This document shows, piece after piece, positions 7,709 to 13,534 of a stretch of DNA of 17,726 nucleotides. Source of the DNA: an uncultured Collinsella sp. Lineage in GTDB: Bacteria > Actinomycetota > Coriobacteriia > Coriobacteriales > Coriobacteriaceae. A model generated the notes under the pieces. It did not search any database. It saw nothing but the letters and a program-made list of their open reading frames with translations, and had not been told where the DNA came from. The stretch spans positions 1 through 17,726 of the forward strand of contig CAUCTV010000025.1 in the NCBI GenBank assembly GCA_958445895.1, in the 5' to 3' direction. The number at the start of each line of letters is the position of its first letter. Position 1 is the stretch's first letter. The position numbers and the translations under genes are program-made.

Positions 7709-8890
7709 ATGGGCAAGGACTATTCCGATATCGCATTCGAGGACGACGGCCGCCTGAAGCTGCTCATCATCGTGGGCACCCGCCCCGAGGTCATCCGCCT
7801 GTCCGAGGTCATCAAGAAGTGCCGCCGCCACTTCGACTGCCTGCTGGCGCACACCGGTCAGAACTACGACTACACCTTGAACGGCATCTTCTTCCGCGAC
7901 CTGGAGCTCGCCGACCCGGACGTCTACCTGGACGCCGTGGGCGCGGACCTCGGCGAGACCGTCGGCAACATCATCGCCGCGAGCTACAGGCTCATGGTCC
8001 AGGTCCAGCCCGACGCGCTGCTGATCCTGGGCGACACCAACAGCTGCCTGTCCGCCATCGCGGCAAAGCGCCTGCACATCCCCATCTTCCACATGGAGGC
8101 CGGCAACCGCTGCAAGGACGAGTGCCTGCCCGAGGAGACCAACCGCCGCATCGTCGACGTGATCTCCGACGTCAACCTGGCCTACTCCGAGCACGCCCGC
8201 CGCTACCTCAAGGACACCGGCTGCGCCCCGGAGCGCACCTACGTCACGGGCTCACCCATGGCCGAGGTCCTGCGCGCAAACCTGGACAAGATCGAGGCCT
8301 CCGACATCCTCTCCGAGCTCGGCCTTGAGCCCAAGCGCTACATGCTGCTGTCCGCCCACCGCGAGGAGAACATCGACACCGAGGAGAACTTCACGAGCCT
8401 GTTCACCGCGATCAACGCGCTGGCCGAGAGGTACGACATGCCGATCCTGTACTCCTGCCACCCGCGCTCCCGCAAGCGCCTGGAGGCCACGGGCTTCGAG
8501 CTCGACCCGCGCGTGCGCATGCACGAGCCCATGGGCTTCCACGACTACAACTGCCTGCAGATGAACGCCTTCGCCGTGGTGTCCGACTCCGGCACCCTGC
8601 CCGAGGAGTCCAGCTTCTTCGCGTCTGTCGGCCGCCCGTTCCCGGCGGTGTGCATCCGCACCTCCACCGAGCGCCCCGAGGCGCTGGACAAGGCATGCTT
8701 CACGCTCGCCGGCATCAGCGAGCGCGGCCTGCTCCAGGCCGTCCGCACCGCCGTCGAGCTCGATGCGGAGGGGTCGCTGCCCGAGGCCCCCGTCCCCGAC
8801 TACGCCGACGAGACCGTGTCCACCAAGGTGGTCAAGATCATCCAGAGCTACACCGGCGTCGTGGACAAGATGGTGTGGAGGAAGGCTTAG
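7709..8890 (+). CDS. capG: UDP-N-acetyl-L-fucosamine-forming 2-epimerase (CapG/FnlC)
   Basis: A 393-residue member of the UDP-GlcNAc 2-epimerase (WecB) family. In this operon it should convert UDP-N-acetyl-L-talosamine to UDP-N-acetyl-L-fucosamine. Family blocks are IVGTRPEVIRL (21-31), HTGQNYDY (48-55), ILGDTNSCLSA (106-116), HMEAGNR (128-134), PEETNRRIVD (141-150) and, near the C-terminal third, SDSGTLPEESSFF. Together with capE and capF it completes the pathway, which is why capG is preferred over plain wecB. GAGGAGGT (7693-7700) lies 8 nt before the ATG, and the gap to capF is 4 nt. The codon pattern is the same GC-rich type as capE and capF, so the three genes form one cassette. Confidence 0.92.
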   Translation: MGKDYSDIAFEDDGRLKLLIIVGTRPEVIRLSEVIKKCRRHFDCLLAHTGQNYDYTLNGIFFRDLELADPDVYLDAVGADLGETVGNIIAASYRLMVQVQPDALLILGDTNSCLSAIAAKRLHIPIFHMEAGNRCKDECLPEETNRRIVDVISDVNLAYSEHARRYLKDTGCAPERTYVTGSPMAEVLRANLDKIEASDILSELGLEPKRYMLLSAHREENIDTEENFTSLFTAINALAERYDMPILYSCHPRSRKRLEATGFELDPRVRMHEPMGFHDYNCLQMNAFAVVSDSGTLPEESSFFASVGRPFPAVCIRTSTERPEALDKACFTLAGISERGLLQAVRTAVELDAEGSLPEAPVPDYADETVSTKVVKIIQSYTGVVDKMVWRKA

Positions 8891-8892
8891 CC

Positions 8893-9402
8893 ATGGGTCT
8901 CGTCTACAAGATTCTCGACGGTGTCTCACGTGCCTATAACAAGCTTCTTCTAATGCCCTCGTTGCGCCGCTCCTTTGCTGCATGCGGCGAGAATGTAACT
9001 CTCGGCCGCCGCAGCGAGATCGCCGGAGCCGGCAATATCTACATGGGCCATGACGTGTACCTAGGTCCTGGAACGACGCTGCTCACGACCCGAGCGAAAA
9101 TTCGCATCGGCGACTATGTCATGAGCGGACCCAACCTTACTGTTATCACCGGCGATCACCGCACCGACATCCTCGATCGCCCCATGATGGAACTAACCGA
9201 TGAGGACAAGCTCCCCGATAATGACCAAGATGTCGTTATAGGCAATGACGTGTGGATGGGTAGCGGAGTGACGATTCTCAAGGGCGTCAACATCTCTAAT
9301 CACTGCGTAATTGCTGCAGGCGCTGTGGTGACCAAAGATGTGGAGCCTGAGTATTCAATTTGGGGGGGGGGTTCCCGCTCGCTGCTTAGGTTCGCGGCTT
9401 AA
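8893..9402 (+). CDS. Left-handed beta-helix O-acetyltransferase, C-terminus altered by a G10 tract
   Basis: A 169-residue hexapeptide-repeat acyltransferase of the maltose/galactoside acetyltransferase group, likely using acetyl-CoA to acetylate a glycan sugar or precursor. Hexapeptide turns run from about 34 to 150 (IGDYVM, IGNDVWMGSGVTIL, CVIAAGAVVTKDV), and H89 in TGDHRTD is the expected catalytic His. The C-terminus as written is IWGGGSRSLLRFAA, which is unusual. If the ten-G tract at 9362-9371 had nine G residues, it would read IWGGVPARCLGSRLKG, the family-typical IWGGVPAK/R ending. The stop would then be at 9407-9409, two bases before the next ATG. GAGGAAGG (8877-8884) precedes the ATG. 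The catalytic fold may survive either way. Confidence 0.9.
   Translation: MGLVYKILDGVSRAYNKLLLMPSLRRSFAACGENVTLGRRSEIAGAGNIYMGHDVYLGPGTTLLTTRAKIRIGDYVMSGPNLTVITGDHRTDILDRPMMELTDEDKLPDNDQDVVIGNDVWMGSGVTILKGVNISNHCVIAAGAVVTKDVEPEYSIWGGGSRSLLRFAA
9362..9371 (+). repeat. G10 homopolymer in the acetyltransferase gene
   Basis: Ten consecutive G residues fall at codons 157-160 of the acetyltransferase. The plus-strand frame with G9 restores the conserved IWGGVPAR motif. G10 gives the shorter, non-canonical tail, and G11 would give a stop a few codons later. This is the hallmark of a slipped-strand contingency locus, or of a sequencing miscount. Confidence 0.85.
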
Positions 9403-9411
9403 AGGATAACG

Positions 9412-10488
9412 ATGGTTTCATCTAAAAATATAGTACACGCGAAAGTTCTAATGGTCGGCCCCGACCTTTCTTTGCACGGCGGAATTGTTTCCGTCGTACA
9501 GGGCTATCTGGATGGGGGTCTTCCCGAGGCGTGTGACGGCTTCGACTACTTGGGGACAGGGGTCGGCTGCTCTAAGCTCGCTAAATCCTTCGCCTTCGCC
9601 CGGGCTCTTGCTCGATACGCGATGGCCATGCCTTCCTACGACATCGTTCACCTGCACATCAGCGCGCGTGGCTCCTACAGGCGCAAGTCAATCATGGCGC
9701 GCATGGCCCATAAGGCAGGCAAACGCGTGATCTTGCACGATCATGACGGTGAGTTCAAGAAGGCCTTCGAAGAGAGCGATGACGCCTACCGCCGCGATGT
9801 AAGGGAGACCTTCGGCATAGCGGATCGCGTCGTTGTGCTCTCGGAGGAGTGGCGCGATTACTTCGCTGAAAACGTTTGCGATTCGGGGAAAATCGATGTC
9901 GTCCATAACGGCGTTAAAGTGACGGCGAAGCCATGCTCACCTTGTTCGCGTCATGACGTCCTGTTTTTAGGACGCCTTGACGCGCGCAAGAGCCCCGATG
10001 TGCTCTTGCGCGCGTCAAGGGATGTCCTGTCGTGTTTTCCGGACACGAAAATCGTGTTCGGTGGAGATGGTGAGGTCGAGAAGAATAAACAGCTCGCTGC
10101 GGAGCTCGATATTGCCGACCGATGCGAGTTCCTCGGCTGGGTCACGGGCGACGAGCGTGAGGCCCTTTTCGAGCGCGCTGCTGTGTACTGTCTGCCCTCG
10201 AAAAACGAAGGCATGCCTATGAGCGTGCTCGAAGCAATGGCTCGAGGTATTCCGACGATTGCAACTTCGGTTGGAGGTATTCCACAGGTCATCAGGGATG
10301 GAGTAAATGGCTACCTTATGCCTGTCGATGATGAATCAAAGCTATCAGGGCTGTTGTGCACGTTGATGGGTTCTGAGGACCTTCGTTTGAGCATCGGTCG
10401 CGCCGGCAGGTCGACTATTTCGGGAAGATTTAACGTTAAGAGAAATGTAGATGCGATTGTTCAACTCTACAAGGAGTTGGTGGATTAG
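9412..10488 (+). CDS. GT4-family glycosyltransferase
   Basis: A 358-residue GT-B retaining glycosyltransferase that should add one sugar to the lipid-linked repeat unit at the cytoplasmic face. N-terminal domain: VLMVGPDLSLHGGIVSVV (12-29), with the acceptor-side glycines G23-G24. C-terminal domain: VVHNGVKV (163-170), FLGRLDARKSPDVLLRA (185-201), GWVTGDER (242-249) and the donor-binding E-x7-E motif NEGMPMSVLEAMARG (265-279; E266, E274). AAAGGA at 9401-9406 lies 5 nt before the ATG. The gene ends by overlapping the next start (TAGTG). A perfect 19-bp inverted repeat falls in the coding sequence for residues 188-204. The donor and acceptor cannot be predicted. Confidence 0.93.
   Translation: MVSSKNIVHAKVLMVGPDLSLHGGIVSVVQGYLDGGLPEACDGFDYLGTGVGCSKLAKSFAFARALARYAMAMPSYDIVHLHISARGSYRRKSIMARMAHKAGKRVILHDHDGEFKKAFEESDDAYRRDVRETFGIADRVVVLSEEWRDYFAENVCDSGKIDVVHNGVKVTAKPCSPCSRHDVLFLGRLDARKSPDVLLRASRDVLSCFPDTKIVFGGDGEVEKNKQLAAELDIADRCEFLGWVTGDEREALFERAAVYCLPSKNEGMPMSVLEAMARGIPTIATSVGGIPQVIRDGVNGYLMPVDDESKLSGLLCTLMGSEDLRLSIGRAGRSTISGRFNVKRNVDAIVQLYKELVD
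9975..10020 (+). repeat. Perfect 19-bp inverted repeat inside the GT4 gene
   Basis: CCTTGACGCGCGCAAGAGC (9975-9993) and its exact reverse complement (10002-10020) flank an 8-nt loop, CCCGATGT. A further 5-bp helix (AGGAC 9969-9973 with GTCCT 10024-10028) can stack outside after a small bulge. This is the strongest hairpin in the operon and lies fully within an open reading frame. Confidence 0.95.
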
Positions 10489-11306
10489 TGGTCGAGAGAA
10501 CGCCTAAAACGATTTACTACTGTTGGTTTGGTGATGGGGAGCTTTCTGCGACTGCTCAGAAATGTCTTCTCTCATGGGAAAGATATGCACCTGGCTATTG
10601 CATCACACGTTGCGATGAGCGGTTGTTCGATATCGAGTCAACGCCGTGGACTAAGGCGGCCTATGCTGCCGGTAAATATGCGTATGTAGCAGATTATGTG
10701 CGCTTCTGGGCCGTTTATAACTTCGGTGGGGTCTACATGGACCTGGGGAGCGAACTTGTTCGTGATATAACTTCGCTCTGTGAAACATATTCACCGTTTT
10801 CGGCAATTGAAGAATTGTCAAAAACGGTGAATACAGGGTTGATAGTTGCCGCACCGCGTCATAACCCTTTGCTTGCGGAAGTACTTGATGCGTATGACTC
10901 CACACAATTCAGTGACGACCCAGGTTTTCTAAATGATCATACCGTTAATCAGATGTTTACTCGCGTTCTCGAGGCTCATGGGTTTGTACGCGAGAATCGA
11001 GGGCAGAACGTTGGCGAATGGACTTTGCTTCCTTCCTCTGCATTTAATCCGGTATATGGATTTGGCGGGTATCACATAAAAAATGATACCTACAGTGTGC
11101 ATCACTATTCTGCTTCTTGGGCTGAACCTAAATTTAGGACTAAGGGAAAAATTGTCCGCCTATTATCGCCTTTTATTGGTAGACGAGCTGCACAGATAGT
11201 AGGTAGGACGATCGCCGAGATTAAGCATAACGGCTTGATTTCCGGTACGGATAACTTGATTAAGCTGACGAAGAATAACGTGAAACAGCCGACAAATAGG
11301 AGGTGA
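10488..11306 (+). CDS. GT32-like glycosyltransferase (capsular polysaccharide synthesis)
   Basis: A 272-residue protein of the glycosyltransferase sugar-binding/DXD (GT32) type. KTIYYCWFGDGELS (7-20) is the usual N-terminal strand of the GT-A fold. YAYVADYVRFWAVYNFGGVYMDLGSE (64-89) corresponds to the donor and metal site. The family normally has D-x-D in the 'GGIYLDxD' block. Here it reads D85-L-G87, so the second acidic residue is missing unless E89 compensates. The segment 110-125 (TVNTGLIVAAPRHNPL) is also typical. It starts with GTG overlapping the previous TAG, with AAGGAG at 10471-10476. The base composition is AT-richer than its upstream neighbours, which marks a switch to a differently derived block. 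Confidence 0.85.
   Translation: MVERTPKTIYYCWFGDGELSATAQKCLLSWERYAPGYCITRCDERLFDIESTPWTKAAYAAGKYAYVADYVRFWAVYNFGGVYMDLGSELVRDITSLCETYSPFSAIEELSKTVNTGLIVAAPRHNPLLAEVLDAYDSTQFSDDPGFLNDHTVNQMFTRVLEAHGFVRENRGQNVGEWTLLPSSAFNPVYGFGGYHIKNDTYSVHHYSASWAEPKFRTKGKIVRLLSPFIGRRAAQIVGRTIAEIKHNGLISGTDNLIKLTKNNVKQPTNRR
10788..10833 (+). repeat. Perfect 13-bp inverted repeat with nested inner stem in the GT32 gene
   Basis: TATTCACCGTTTT (10788-10800) and AAAACGGTGAATA (10821-10833) pair perfectly. Inside, after a symmetrical 3x3 internal loop, CAATT (10804-10808) and AATTG (10813-10817) close a GAAG tetraloop. The whole 46-nt element folds as one long rod inside the coding sequence. Confidence 0.92.
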
Positions 11307-11309
11307 ATG

Positions 11310-12548
11310 ATGGTCATAACAACTCAGATAAAAAACTGTTGTTCAAATTGTAGCCAGATTAATAGCGAATCTAAACCAGAAATGAATAACGACAGTGCGG
11401 TAATGCATTCATTTCTGAAGTTACCAGCTTTGTATGTAATTGGTTTCAGTGTTCTATATTTGCGCTCTGTCCTCTCAATAACAACGCTCGTGGAACTTCC
11501 CGATGCTCTGGATAAAAGTCTACTATTAATCGCCAGCGCTTTTCTTCTACTTCATTGTGTTTCTAAGCTTGATCTATACAGCAAGCATATAGCTCTGATT
11601 GTTTTGTCTGTCAGTATTGGTTTCATTAGTTATTTAGTGTCCGGCGAGACTGCATCTTTTGTTGTTATTTTAGCCGTTCTTTCAACGGCTTCGATAACTG
11701 ATATAGATTGTGTAGTTCGATACTGGCTATTTCTCTCCGTGGCTTTGATGCTGTTTTTAATTACTATGTTTGCCATTCAGATGGTTTGTGACCCTCAGGG
11801 TATTAAGTATTTTTCTCGCTTGTCCGACAGCGGTCTAATTTTGAAAAAACGTTGGTCCTTTTATTTTTCACACCCAAATATGTTTGGCGCTATGGTTTTA
11901 ATGTCCTGTAGTGCTTTTGTATATCTGTATCAAAATCGAATTGGATTTATCCACTATTTCCTAATCCTCCTGATTGCGTTGTTCGTTTTTGCTTTATCGG
12001 ACTCGAAAACTTCTTCGATATTAATATGTTTGCTAGTTGTACTTTCAGTCATACAGAGACTCTTTCGACTATTTGATACTGCTCAAGCGAGAATACTAGT
12101 TGGGTTACTCCCGCTGGGCGCTTTTCTTATCGTTTATTTGGTTTCGGGACCTCTTTATACCAGTTCTTTGGGCGGCTTATTAACGGGCAGAATATCCCTA
12201 TGGCACGCCTGTTATGTTAATCAGGGTTTATCGCTGTTCGGCAATAAGTTTATTGAATCAACGAGTATTGGCGTCAACGGCTGGACGTACTATTACACAA
12301 CTCTTGACTGTGCTTATGCATCAGGTTTATTTGTTCTCGGTATTGCTTTCTCTCTATGGTTCGTTTGGGCAGTATGGAAATGCGCAAGATGGCGAGGCTA
12401 TGATTCAGGAAGAGTTTTACCGGCTTTGATTATCATGCTGGTACTTGGTTTTTCTGAGGTACATATTTTTACTTTTGCTATTTGCTATGTGAACTTGTTT
12501 CTAGGCAGGCCCCTTTTTGAATTTCCGGAGCGGACTTGCATCGGATAA
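11310..12548 (+). CDS. wzy: Wzy-type polysaccharide polymerase
   Basis: A 412-residue, highly hydrophobic protein with about ten to twelve membrane segments. The first starts near residue 39, after a polar Cys-rich N-terminus. Wzy polymerases join lipid-linked repeat units on the outer face of the membrane. Supporting signs are the large extracellular loop with FYFSHPNMFGAM (the HPN motif seen in O-antigen polymerase-type proteins) and LLTGRISLWHACY (a GR...W block in the second loop). The other evidence is position in the operon, because Wzy sequences are poorly conserved. A near-perfect AGGAGGTG (11298-11305) overlaps the previous stop; ATG 11310 gives better spacing than the adjacent ATG 11307. 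The gene is AT-rich with T/A-ending codons, consistent with acquisition from a low-GC donor. Confidence 0.82.
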   Translation: MVITTQIKNCCSNCSQINSESKPEMNNDSAVMHSFLKLPALYVIGFSVLYLRSVLSITTLVELPDALDKSLLLIASAFLLLHCVSKLDLYSKHIALIVLSVSIGFISYLVSGETASFVVILAVLSTASITDIDCVVRYWLFLSVALMLFLITMFAIQMVCDPQGIKYFSRLSDSGLILKKRWSFYFSHPNMFGAMVLMSCSAFVYLYQNRIGFIHYFLILLIALFVFALSDSKTSSILICLLVVLSVIQRLFRLFDTAQARILVGLLPLGAFLIVYLVSGPLYTSSLGGLLTGRISLWHACYVNQGLSLFGNKFIESTSIGVNGWTYYYTTLDCAYASGLFVLGIAFSLWFVWAVWKCARWRGYDSGRVLPALIIMLVLGFSEVHIFTFAICYVNLFLGRPLFEFPERTCIG

Positions 12549-12692
12549 GTATCTCAGAGTGGATTTTCTGTTTTTGATTTACTGGTTTGACTGATGTTTT
12601 AACCAGCATCTTAAAGAAATAGCCCAATAGATATCAATCTGTGTGCGCTGCTCATGTAAGTCAAATTAGCTATTTTGCTGATAGGTGGGATT
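12549..12692 (+). other. Gap between wzy and the decayed GT2 gene
   Basis: This 144-bp AT-rich stretch has no ORF. A TTGACT at 12587-12592 could be a -35, but no good -10 follows at the right distance. CTGGTT (12582-12587) and AACCAG (12601-12606) form a weak 6-bp stem without a T-run, so it is not a convincing terminator. Confidence 0.5.
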
Positions 12693-13415
12693 ATGCCAAA
12701 TAAAATATTTGATGGGATGATTCGCGGTCAAGTTGGATTGGACTCGATTGGCACCATCATTTCTGCTTTTCAATCGGAGAGAGTTATTGCTCAAAGCTTT
12801 TCTGGTGCCTTGAAAATCGGCCAGTCGCTACTTCGGGCTATTGTTGTGGATGATAGTTCGACCAACAATTCAGTCGATATTGTCGCTCGGTCATTCGTGG
12901 AAGATGAGGGAGTTAGTTTATTACACAAAAACCATTCCGGTTGGCCTGCTGCGCGAAACGCTGGTTTCGCCGCCGCTCGTGGCGATTGGATTATGTTCCT
13001 TGATGTCGACGACTACCTTTTGGCTGGAGACTATGAGACGCCTGGTGACTTGGCTGTCTTAAATGATCTTGGGCTTATTGTCTGTCATTATTCGCGACCC
13101 AATTTTGCCCCGGCGCACGCCCAAGATGCAGCAACGGTGAGATCTGCTTTCTCTGTAAATCATCTGAATTGGTTAAATATTCCAGTGCAGCCGGTCTCAT
13201 CGCGCTGCGCTCGGTCCATTCTGCGCTCGACCTGTCCAAGTTCGAGCCCGACGGCTTCCGTATGCCGAATTGGGAGGAAGAACTGGGAGAGTATTCGTCC
13301 TCGTTGACTGGGATTTTGCGACATTATTAAAAGTTTTCGGGGTGTCGCTTCATATGATGTGTATCACGGGTTTCAGCAATCGTTTTCTACTTATGTTGTC
13401 AAATATAGTAAATAA
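12693..13415 (+). pseudogene. Decayed GT2-family glycosyltransferase
   Basis: The N-terminal part is a normal GT2 GT-A domain. It has a TIISAFQSE strand, AIVVDDSSTNNSVDIV (D-D nucleotide site), GWPAARNAGFAAARGDWI and FLDVDDYL (the DXD-like site). The intact frame then degenerates near 13190 and stops at 13305-13307. The plus-2 frame takes over with protein-like sequence (GLIALRSVHSALDLSKFEP, then GFRMPNWEEELGEYSSS) up to a stop at 13328. The original frame then resumes coherent sequence (DVYHGFQQSFSTYVVKYSK) to TAA 13413-13415. The simplest reading is one gene broken by two frameshifts. The ATG 12693 has AGGTGGG (12683-12689) close upstream; TTG 12675 would add six residues. A truncated product with the catalytic domain could still be made, but the acceptor-side C-terminus would be lost. 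Confidence 0.7.
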
Positions 13416-13534
13416 CGTTTGATTGGGTTGATGGTTAGGGAGGACTCTTCCAAAGTGCCTCCTCAGCTCAATCCCTTTATAGGTTGTACTCATCTTCTAT
13501 TTCACACGTTTACTCTTAGATTGGATTGTTTTGT
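13416..13534 (+). other. Intergenic stretch with a folded element
   Basis: No ORF is present. GGGAGGACT (13438-13446) can pair with AGTGCCTCCT (13454-13463) with one bulged G. Outside it, GGGTTGA (13425-13431) pairs with TCAATCCC (13467-13474). No T-run follows, so it looks more like a leader or attenuator structure than a terminator. A TTGTCA at 13396-13401 has only a poor -10 downstream. Confidence 0.35.

Noticed and set aside
5316..8983. Long minus-strand frames opposite capE, capF and capG
   Set aside because: They have the same cause: third-position GC bias opens antisense frames. The products are repetitive and lack domains.
9553..9566. TGGGGACAGGG-like element inside the GT4 gene, similar to 3871-3884
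   Set aside because: It lies in a well-conserved coding stretch and only the short GGGGACAGG core is shared, so chance is the better explanation.
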